Source: Lewinella cohaerens DSM 23179 (GTDB lineage Bacteria; Bacteroidota; Bacteroidia; Chitinophagales; Saprospiraceae). From it: a stretch of DNA of 32,320 bases. Position 1 is the stretch's first letter, and every line of letters begins with the position of its first letter. The translations under genes and the position numbers were made by a program. The stretch is taken from positions 117,690 through 150,009 of the forward strand of contig NZ_KB903542.1 in the NCBI RefSeq assembly GCF_000379805.1, read 5' to 3'. Under the pieces are notes generated by a model. The model saw only the letters and a program-made list of their open reading frames with translations. It was not told the DNA's origin and ran no database searches. This document shows positions 23,796-30,547 of this stretch, in pieces.

Positions 23796-23995
23796 TGAAT
23801 GGACAAAAAACGGTATTACAAATCCTAGCAGGAATGCTTGTCGCTGCAGGGGCTGTTTTAGTATTTCTATTTTACCGTAAAGGGGCCAGTACCTTACTCA
23901 GTGCAGGAGGGGCCTTTTTGATGGGCATTGCGCTCTTATTAATCGCTCGTAATTTACCTTCTTCGAAGAAAGAGGAAGAAACACAACAGGAGTAA
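23795..23995 (+). CDS. Small two-helix membrane protein
   Basis: The 66-residue product has two membrane helices (about 7-27 and 33-52) joined by a short YRKGAST loop, and a charged tail (SSKKEEETQQE). No family is recognised. The start overlaps the DUF2071 stop by one base, which argues for translational coupling and for a real gene. Confidence 0.65.
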   Translation: MNGQKTVLQILAGMLVAAGAVLVFLFYRKGASTLLSAGGAFLMGIALLLIARNLPSSKKEEETQQE

Positions 23996-24020
23996 CGTGT
24001 AACAAATCGGTTCAAATTCT

Positions 24021-24054
24021 GGTCAACCACATTAAGACTGAGGTTCGACCTTTT
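24021..24054 (+). terminator. Possible terminator after the DUF2071 gene set
   Basis: GGTCAACC (24021-24028) can pair with GGTTCGACC (24042-24050) with one bulged C, followed by four T residues. It lies 25 bases after the stop of the small membrane protein. The T-tract is short. Confidence 0.4.
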
Positions 24055-24194
24055 CAGATTTCCACTCCTTGTATATTTACAAACTCATTGATTCTATTTA
24101 TTTAAGAGCTTGTTGGGACACCTACCCAATGCCTTATTCTTTAGCTCTGAGAGTTTTTGTTGATACCTCCATTTTGCAATTAACCCTTTAAGTT

Positions 24195-24713
24195 ATGACC
24201 ATCCAGCAAGCTATTCCAATCATTCAAGAATTGGCCAACAACCAGCTGGTCTTTGCTGGTCTTTTGCAAGACGCCAATCCGGAGATGATCCTTTGGCGAC
24301 CACAACCAGAGCATTGGTGCCTCTTGGAAGTCGTTTGCCACCTTTATGATGAAGAAAAGGAAGATTTCCGGCAGCGGATAAAACTTATTTTGGAAGACCC
24401 TACGCAACCACTGCCACCATTTGATCCCACAAAATGGGTGCAGGAACGCGCCTATCTTGCCCAAGATTACACGGTAAAAATAGCTGCATTCCTCAAAGAA
24501 AGAACGGCTTCTATAACTTGGCTACAATCACTCACTTCACCAGCTTGGGACAACACTTATCAACATCCCAAACTCGGCCCTATGAGTGCCGGCTTGTTTT
24601 TAGCCAACTGGTTAGCACATGATCAACTGCATATTCGGCAAATCAATCGTATCAAGAGAGCTTATCTTCAACAAACAACGGGCATAGACTTGAATTACGC
24701 AGGAAATTGGTAA
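24195..24713 (+). CDS. DinB-like four-helix-bundle protein
   Basis: The 172-residue protein has the DinB/YfiT-like layout with a metal-binding histidine triad: His49 in EVVCHLYDEE, and His142 and His146 in LAHDQLHIRQINRIK. The opening contains WRPQPEHWCLLEVVCHL, which is the usual first part of the site. Family members are putative metal-dependent thiol or hydrolytic transferases; here the substrate is unknown. It has 199 bases upstream and is followed eight bases later by an inverted repeat that lies in front of the hydroxylase gene. Confidence 0.88.
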   Translation: MTIQQAIPIIQELANNQLVFAGLLQDANPEMILWRPQPEHWCLLEVVCHLYDEEKEDFRQRIKLILEDPTQPLPPFDPTKWVQERAYLAQDYTVKIAAFLKERTASITWLQSLTSPAWDNTYQHPKLGPMSAGLFLANWLAHDQLHIRQINRIKRAYLQQTTGIDLNYAGNW

Positions 24714-24721
24714 ATATTTTC

Positions 24722-24743
24722 ATTTAGCGAATTTTCGCTAAAT
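24722..24743. promoter_or_regulatory. Perfect inverted repeat upstream of the hydroxylase gene (operator candidate)
   Basis: The left arm ATTTAGCGAA is repeated as its exact complement after two bases, giving 10-bp arms over 22 bp. It ends 28 bases before the hydroxylase ATG, where a promoter would be expected. As RNA it would form a 9-bp stem with a 4-base loop, but no T-tract follows, so a plain terminator for the DinB gene is less likely than a protein-binding site. Confidence 0.55.
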
Positions 24744-24771
24744 TAGCCGATCCTAACCGAATATTACTGCA

Positions 24772-26031
24772 ATGGAAACATACGCCACTGTACTTGCTTA
24801 TGCTATCCCGGGTTTTCTGATTTTGATTCTCATTGAATCACTGGTCGCTCGCTGGCGAGGCGTGCAAGTCAATCACGCAGCGGATACCATCTCCAGCCTC
24901 AGCTCTGGCATGACCAACACGCTAAAGACCCTCATGGGCTTGGCTGTCATCATCCTTAGTTACGAATGGATGGTCGGGCACTTGGCGCTTTTTGATCTGC
25001 CTGCCGCAGGTTGGGTCTATGCATTGGCCTTTGTTGGCCTTGATTTCAAGGGCTACTGGTCACATCGCTGGAACCATGAAATCAACCTGTTCTGGAACCG
25101 CCACGTCATTCATCATAGTAGCGAAGAATTCAATCTCTCTTGTGCCTTACGGCAGGATGTCTCTGCCTTTGTTGGTGTTTATTTCTTTCTCTATATCCCT
25201 ATGGCCCTACTTGGTGTCCCCACAGAGGTGGTTGCCTTCATTGCACCCATCCACTTTTTCAGCCAATTTTGGTACCATACACGCCTGATCGACCGCATGG
25301 GGCCGTTGGAATCCATCATGGTTACGCCCTCCCATCACCGAGTACATCATGCTATCAATGACGAATACCTGGACAAGAATTTTTCCGAAATATTCATCAT
25401 ATGGGATAAGCTGTTCGGCACATTTCAGGAAGAACTTAAAGAAGTACCACCAGTATACGGCACCAAGCGTCCAGCGGGTACATGGAACCCCATTTTAATC
25501 AATTTCATGCACGTTTGGAGCATCTTGCAAGATGCCTGGCATACCCGCTCGTGGTGGGACAAGGCCCGCATCTGGTTTATGCCCACCGGCTGGCGCCCCA
25601 CCGATGTACTTGAGAAATACCCGATCCCATATTACAAAACAGCAGGCGAACAGAAAAAATACGACAGCCACCTTTCACGCCCACTAAGCTATTGGTCATG
25701 GGGGCAATTGACCATCAACTTTGTATTGATGTACCACCTCATGTTTGAGATTGGCACGCTTACCTTTATTGAGATTCTATGCTATGGCGGCTTTTTGATG
25801 CTTTCTGTTTTTGCCTACACTACCCTGATGGATCGTCATCGACTATCACTTCCACTGGAAGGCTTGAAGTTTGTCTATGGCTTGGCAGCAATCTACCTCT
25901 TTCAAGGATGGTTTGGCTTAGGGGTTATGGGAAGCTGGCTGGTTGTAGCCTACTTAGTGATTTCTTTGGCATGTTGCCTATACTTTGTACGTACCGAAGT
26001 ATGGTCTTCCGTTAACCGAAAATTAGCATAA
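24772..26031 (+). CDS. Fatty acid hydroxylase / sterol desaturase family membrane enzyme
   Basis: The 419-residue membrane protein carries the di-iron histidine clusters of the family: His98 and His102 in SHRWNHE, His111, His114 and His115 in HVIHH, His161 and His169, and His188, His189, His192 and His193 in SHHRVHH. Several membrane helices surround them (about 8-25, 52-75, 80-95, 135-165), and the C-terminal third adds more helices (about 310-410). This longer layout resembles alkylglycerol monooxygenase-like members rather than short bacterial hydroxylases. It would hydroxylate or desaturate a lipid with oxygen and an electron donor; the substrate is not known. The inverted repeat upstream suggests regulated expression. 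Confidence 0.88.
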   Translation: METYATVLAYAIPGFLILILIESLVARWRGVQVNHAADTISSLSSGMTNTLKTLMGLAVIILSYEWMVGHLALFDLPAAGWVYALAFVGLDFKGYWSHRWNHEINLFWNRHVIHHSSEEFNLSCALRQDVSAFVGVYFFLYIPMALLGVPTEVVAFIAPIHFFSQFWYHTRLIDRMGPLESIMVTPSHHRVHHAINDEYLDKNFSEIFIIWDKLFGTFQEELKEVPPVYGTKRPAGTWNPILINFMHVWSILQDAWHTRSWWDKARIWFMPTGWRPTDVLEKYPIPYYKTAGEQKKYDSHLSRPLSYWSWGQLTINFVLMYHLMFEIGTLTFIEILCYGGFLMLSVFAYTTLMDRHRLSLPLEGLKFVYGLAAIYLFQGWFGLGVMGSWLVVAYLVISLACCLYFVRTEVWSSVNRKLA

Positions 26032-26077
26032 TCAAACTTCAGATATCATCGAAACTCCTTTCTCTCTTGAAACAACC

Positions 26078-26629
26078 GTGCTGGATGATAGAACCCAGCA
26101 TTATAAGATCAGCGATCAAAACGAGCGACTATCCTTTGCTAAGGTCATCAACTATTGGCAAACATCAGCAGCGTTTCGGCAATTCTATAACCGTACACTA
26201 GTTGACAGTCCCTTCCCTGCTTATTTTTGGGAACACCCTCCTTTGTCTTTGAATCTTCTCGGACAGGATTATGAATTTGTTTTGGTAAACAGTACCTCTC
26301 TAGCAAAAGCTCAGGCAACACCTAAGCCCTTTTCTGCCTTTTTTGATACTTACAAAATGGTTGTTGATTTCCCAAACTTAAGGGGTGATGCTCATTTATT
26401 AGCGCCCTGTCCCGTACAAGACGCCCAATTTCCTCACCTGGCCACATTTTGCCGTACGGCTACCACCGCACATACGCATCAGTACTGGCAAGCTCTTGGT
26501 GATCTACTCGCAGCGCAAGTCACTGATGAAAAACATTGGCTGAGCACCTCAGGCTTGGGAGTATACTGGTTACATATTCGCTGGGACAAGAGGCCCAAGT
26601 ATTATACTTTCAGGAAATACAGTAGTTAG
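26078..26629 (+). CDS. DUF6940 family protein
   Basis: The 183-residue frame starts with GTG at 26078; no in-frame ATG exists nearby upstream, and the first internal Met is too far in. Features I associate with DUF6940 are FRQFYNRTLVDSPFPAYFWE with PPLSL, YEFVLVNS, FPNLRGDAHLLAPCP, and the C-terminal WLSTSGLGVYWLHIRWD with RPKYY. The function is unknown and there is no signal peptide. It follows the hydroxylase by 46 bases and is convergent with the nucleotidase gene, with eight bases between the stops. Confidence 0.75.
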   Translation: MLDDRTQHYKISDQNERLSFAKVINYWQTSAAFRQFYNRTLVDSPFPAYFWEHPPLSLNLLGQDYEFVLVNSTSLAKAQATPKPFSAFFDTYKMVVDFPNLRGDAHLLAPCPVQDAQFPHLATFCRTATTAHTHQYWQALGDLLAAQVTDEKHWLSTSGLGVYWLHIRWDKRPKYYTFRKYSS

Positions 26630-26637
26630 CTTTTCTG

Positions 26638-27330
26638 TTAGTCTTCCAATACGCCAACCAACTCCTGAACTTTAGTAATTGTAAAATTGGGTAGGATATC
26701 GGTTTTGTTGTCTCGCTCATGACTGACCCAGCATGTTGGGCAGCCATAGTCGTTTCCTCCTTTAATATCTGAATGGAGGTTATCGCCAATCACCAAAATT
26801 TCTTCTTTGGCCACAGGGTGCGGGAGATTTTGGTAAACGTGCTCAAAAAAAGCAGCATGCGGCTTGGCCACGCCTATTTCATCTGACACAACGATGCTCT
26901 TGAAATGGTCACGCAGCTTTAACAAATCCAAGCGAGGGCGTTGTACTTCCTTCAGCCCGTTGGTGATAACCCCAAGGTGATACTGCGTCCCAAGTTGCTC
27001 AAGCAATGCGGGTACACCTTCATAAGCTTCGCTTAATTGAACCAGATTATCCAGAAATCTTTTACTAAAAACCTGAGGCTCAGAAGGTACTGATCCTATT
27101 GCCTGAAAAAGCAATTCAAATCGTTCAACACGTAACCTTTCCGCTGATATTTCTCCTTTCTCAAAGGCCGTCCACACTTGGTGGTTGACGGTTTTGTACA
27201 CTTCATGAATATCTTCTGTACAGGTCGTGTCAAAATCACGGAAACTTTGCCACAAAGCATGCTTACTGGTATTGGTAAAGTCTACCAAGGTATTATCAAA
27301 ATCAAACAGTAACCATTGGAATTGGGGCAT
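26638..27330 (-). CDS. YjjG-family noncanonical pyrimidine nucleotidase (HAD hydrolase)
   Basis: I use the ATG at 27330 (MPQFQWLLFDFDNTLVDF), which fits the family; an upstream in-frame start at 27387 would overlap the HD gene. The 230-residue protein has HAD motif I with Asp10 and Asp12 (FDFDNTL), motif II in GVITNGLKEVQ, motif III Lys in GVAKPHAAFF, and motif IV GDNLHSDIKGG. YjjG dephosphorylates UMP, dUMP and dTMP and helps clear noncanonical pyrimidine nucleotides. The upstream HD gene ends eight bases before the start, so the two are probably one operon. Confidence 0.88.
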   Translation of the reverse strand: MPQFQWLLFDFDNTLVDFTNTSKHALWQSFRDFDTTCTEDIHEVYKTVNHQVWTAFEKGEISAERLRVERFELLFQAIGSVPSEPQVFSKRFLDNLVQLSEAYEGVPALLEQLGTQYHLGVITNGLKEVQRPRLDLLKLRDHFKSIVVSDEIGVAKPHAAFFEHVYQNLPHPVAKEEILVIGDNLHSDIKGGNDYGCPTCWVSHERDNKTDILPNFTITKVQELVGVLED

Positions 27331-27338
27331 AGTTGTTT

Positions 27339-27926
27339 TTATTTCAATTTCACTGGAGTCACCCCTGGAAAATTTTCTTCTACCCACTTAATAGGTGCTG
27401 GATTTTTGTCACCAGTTTGGGTGTCACATTTAAAAAACAGATAAAAAAGTTGATTGTACCCCTGTAGACGATCAATTAAACGCTCCATCCGTTGTGCGCC
27501 GCGCTCAGGTTGCTTAAAGAGAACCATATCCCGCCAAATGTAATAGACCTCATCATGATTTTGGACAATATTGAGCAATGCTTCATCGTCAACGAACTCC
27601 TCCAAAAACCGGCGTGCTAAAACGGCATGATGACGATGCCAATTTCGGGGCTCACGTTTATCCTCCTGAAACTTGAAAGTGTCGTGTACCAGCGCCACTA
27701 TTCGCAGCCATTCGCGCTCTTTGTCTGTAATCTCTAAACAATCGATATTTGCTAAAACTTCTTTGACATGCTTATAAACCTCCCCTTCCGGATGCCCATA
27801 ACGAGGAAGTCCCCATAGCATCCCCTCTATCATTAGAGGATGCCCAATGAGCGCTCTTTCCAAGGCCGTTTCTACGCCGAGTTCCTCGGCTAAGTCGATT
27901 GTTTTCGCTGATGTTTTATTGCGCAT
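27339..27926 (-). CDS. HD-domain phosphohydrolase-like protein
   Basis: I chose the ATG at 27926 (MRNKTSAKTIDLAEELG), giving 195 residues; in-frame ATGs at 27974 and 28031 exist, but the upstream extension is unlike the rest and the only promoter-like element lies inside it. Candidate metal residues are His53 (EVYKHVKEVL), His81-Asp82 (ALVHDTFKF), His99/His100 (NWHRHHAVLA) and Asp125 (QNHDEVYY). HD proteins hydrolyse phosphate esters, often nucleotides. Being first in an operon with a YjjG-type nucleotidase supports a nucleotide-cleaning role, but this is inference. Confidence 0.82.
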   Translation of the reverse strand: MRNKTSAKTIDLAEELGVETALERALIGHPLMIEGMLWGLPRYGHPEGEVYKHVKEVLANIDCLEITDKEREWLRIVALVHDTFKFQEDKREPRNWHRHHAVLARRFLEEFVDDEALLNIVQNHDEVYYIWRDMVLFKQPERGAQRMERLIDRLQGYNQLFYLFFKCDTQTGDKNPAPIKWVEENFPGVTPVKLK

Positions 27927-28006
27927 GAAGCTAAAGCCTGTTCTTGACCAAGTCCTGCCCACAAAATACAACATTACAAAGGGAGTATCACTATATATCA
28001 GTACAA

Positions 28007-28014
28007 CAAAGTTA
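28007..28014 (-). promoter_or_regulatory. Candidate -7 promoter element (TAACTTTG) for the HD–YjjG operon
   Basis: On the minus strand the sequence reads TAACTTTG, an exact TAnnTTTG match. It lies about 80 bases before the preferred HD start. The nearest TTG upstream has a 14-base spacer, a little short. If real, it rules out the upstream start at 28031. Confidence 0.4.
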
Positions 28015-28096
28015 TTTGAGGCTCTACACAATTAGATTACTTCCTATGAACTCAATGTGCCAGGGCTAAAAATTTAACGCCCCTAATGATCGATAA

Positions 28097-28116
28097 GTTG
28101 CTTTCTCAAAAGCAAC
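28097..28116. other. Compact hairpin in the divergent region before the EF-G-like gene
   Basis: GTTGCTTT and AAAGCAAC form a perfect 8-bp stem around a CTCA loop. It lies between two divergent genes, so no gene ends here. It may be a regulatory site or part of a leader. The surrounding 250 bases are very AT-rich and show nothing else. Confidence 0.4.
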
Positions 28117-28284
28117 AAACAATCCCACGCTAATCACCAAACAACAAAAAACACAACCAAAAGCCACAATTCTAAATTATCGTAAAATAATATTGTGAAA
28201 AAATAGAATAAATACCTAATTTAATTCCGACTTACAATCCTAATCTGATTTTACTGTTCTTCTATCATTTAAAATCAATCGCTT

Positions 28285-30411
28285 ATGGGATATGACACCA
28301 ATAATATTCGTAACGTAGTCTTACTAGGACATCCTGGTTCGGGAAAAACTACCCTGGCGGAGTGTATGCTCTTCGAAGCAGGGAGTCTTTCCCGCCGGGG
28401 ATCCTCTACAGCAGGGAATACCGTCTCTGATTACACCAACCTGGAAAAGGAAAGGGGCAATTCCGTTTTTTCAGCGCTTCTTCACGCTAACTGGAAGGAC
28501 AGTAAAATCAACATTATCGATACGCCCGGCTACGATGATTTCGTAGGAGAAGTTATTTCATCTTTAAAGGTTGCAGATACAGGAGTCATGCTCCTTAATG
28601 CACGCAGTGGTGTCGAAGTAGGCTCAGAATTGATCTGGGAATACATCGAAAGCTTTAAAACGCCCGCCCTATTTGCCATTAATCACCTTGATCATGAAAA
28701 AGCCGATTACGACAATACCCTTGAGCAAGCAATAGCTCGCTTTGGCAACAAGGTAATCCCCGTGCAATATCCACTCAACCCTGGCAGAGACTTCAACACT
28801 ATTGTTGATGCCTTACGGATGACCCTCTATGTCTTCCCCGAAGATGGTGGCAAACCCACCAAAGAAGCTATCCCTGCCGAAGAAATGGACCGGGCAATGG
28901 AGCTTCACAATGCCCTCGTTGAAGCAGCCGCAGAGAATGACGAAGGCCTAATGGAAAAATTTTTCGAAGCAGGCACCCTGACGGAAGAAGAGCTTGCCAC
29001 CGGCCTCCGAATTGCAATTGCCAACCAGGAGCTTTTTCCCGTCTTTTGCTGTGCCGCCGAACACAACATGGGAAGTGGCAGAATTATGGGATTCATCAAT
29101 GATGTATGCCCCAGTCCAGCAGATCGACCAGCAGCAGCCCTGGAAAATGGCGGTGAACTTGCTTGCTCAGCAAGCGGTGATACAACCATCTTCATTTATA
29201 AAACCATTTCCGAACCTCGCGTAGGTAACGTCTCTTATTTCAAGGTGTTCAGTGGTGTCTTAGCCGCCGGCGATGAGCTAGAGAATGCTTCCACCGGGCA
29301 AACAGAACGTTTCACACAATTATTTTTAGCCAATGGCAAGGACCGCACTAGTACAACAGAAGTACGTGCCGGCGACTTGGGGGTTACACTAAAATTAAAA
29401 GACTCTCATTCCAATCAAACACTCAATGCTAAAGGTCATAAGCGCAGCATTGAGCCTATGCACTTTCCTGAATCACGCATTCGTGTAGCCCTCGAACCAC
29501 CGGGCAAAGCAGAGATGGAAAAGCTGATGAAGGCCCTTCATATTATCGAAGAAGAAGACCCCACCCTTCACGTGGAACAGTCACCCGCACTCAAACAAAC
29601 ACTGGTTCATGGCCAAGGACAGTTACACCTGGACCTGATACGCTACCGGATTGAAGAACTCAATGGCATTAAAATGAACTTTATCCGTCCTCGCATTTCT
29701 TATCGCGAAACGGTCACAGGAGCTACCGACACCAGCTATCGACATAAAAAACAAAGCGGAGGGTCGGGCCAATTTGCCGAAATCCACCTCCGTGTTGAGC
29801 CTTATCACGAAGGAATGCCTGAGCCAGAAGGATTAAACGTGCGTAAGAAAGAGACAGAAGAACTTCCCTGGGGAGGCACCCTTTCCTTCTATTGGTGTAT
29901 TGTTGGAGGTAGTATCGACGCGAAATACGCTAATGCGATAAAAAAAGGTATCCTTCAACGAATGGAAGAAGGGCCACTTACGGGTTCCCCCTGTCAGGAT
30001 ATACGTGTTTCGGTCTACGATGGAAAAATGCACGCTGTTGATTCCAATGATACGGCCTTTATGATTGCAGCAAAAATGGCCATCAGAGATGCTTTCAAAA
30101 ATGCCAGCCCGCAAGTTCTGGAACCTATTTACGACCTCGAAGTCTTGTGTGATGCAGAGGTTCTGGGAGATATAATGGGAGATCTCCAAACTCGTCGAGC
30201 AATGATCTCTGGGATGGATTCAGATGGGCATTACCAAAAAATCATCGCCAAGGTGCCACAATCTGAGATGTACCAGTATTCCTCTACATTGAGGTCACTA
30301 AGCCAAGGGCGGGCCAAGTTCACTCGCCGCTTTGCGGAATACAATCCATTACCTTTTGATATTCAGGAAAAATTAATGGCGGGTTACGAGGAAGAAGAAG
30401 CCGAAGCGTAG
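28285..30411 (+). CDS. EF-G-like translation-factor GTPase (divergent paralogue)
   Basis: The 708-residue protein has the full EF-G domain set. The G domain has GHPGSGKT (15-22), switch I region EKERGNSV (54-61), DTPGYDDF (79-86) and NHLD (133-136). Domain III contains GQGQLHLDLI, domain IV HKKQSGGSGQFAEI and domain V DLQTRRAMISGM. It differs from canonical EF-G: the switch I ERGITI becomes ERGNSV, the catalytic His of DTPGHVDF is Tyr83, and NKMD is NHLD. These variants are like those of the EF-G2/FusA2-type group, so this is probably not the essential elongation factor. The gene stands alone. It may act in ribosome recycling, stress or a related step, but the sequence does not say which. Confidence 0.88.
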   Translation: MGYDTNNIRNVVLLGHPGSGKTTLAECMLFEAGSLSRRGSSTAGNTVSDYTNLEKERGNSVFSALLHANWKDSKINIIDTPGYDDFVGEVISSLKVADTGVMLLNARSGVEVGSELIWEYIESFKTPALFAINHLDHEKADYDNTLEQAIARFGNKVIPVQYPLNPGRDFNTIVDALRMTLYVFPEDGGKPTKEAIPAEEMDRAMELHNALVEAAAENDEGLMEKFFEAGTLTEEELATGLRIAIANQELFPVFCCAAEHNMGSGRIMGFINDVCPSPADRPAAALENGGELACSASGDTTIFIYKTISEPRVGNVSYFKVFSGVLAAGDELENASTGQTERFTQLFLANGKDRTSTTEVRAGDLGVTLKLKDSHSNQTLNAKGHKRSIEPMHFPESRIRVALEPPGKAEMEKLMKALHIIEEEDPTLHVEQSPALKQTLVHGQGQLHLDLIRYRIEELNGIKMNFIRPRISYRETVTGATDTSYRHKKQSGGSGQFAEIHLRVEPYHEGMPEPEGLNVRKKETEELPWGGTLSFYWCIVGGSIDAKYANAIKKGILQRMEEGPLTGSPCQDIRVSVYDGKMHAVDSNDTAFMIAAKMAIRDAFKNASPQVLEPIYDLEVLCDAEVLGDIMGDLQTRRAMISGMDSDGHYQKIIAKVPQSEMYQYSSTLRSLSQGRAKFTRRFAEYNPLPFDIQEKLMAGYEEEEAEA

Positions 30412-30547
30412 CTATAAACTATTATAAAAAACAACCTGACGTCCATTAGAAACTACAAAGGCTAATAGAATCAAGTAATAGGATTAAACTTTTTTCACTA
30501 CTGATGAGTCAAATGTTTTTTTTGACAATATCTAAGATATGTGAATT

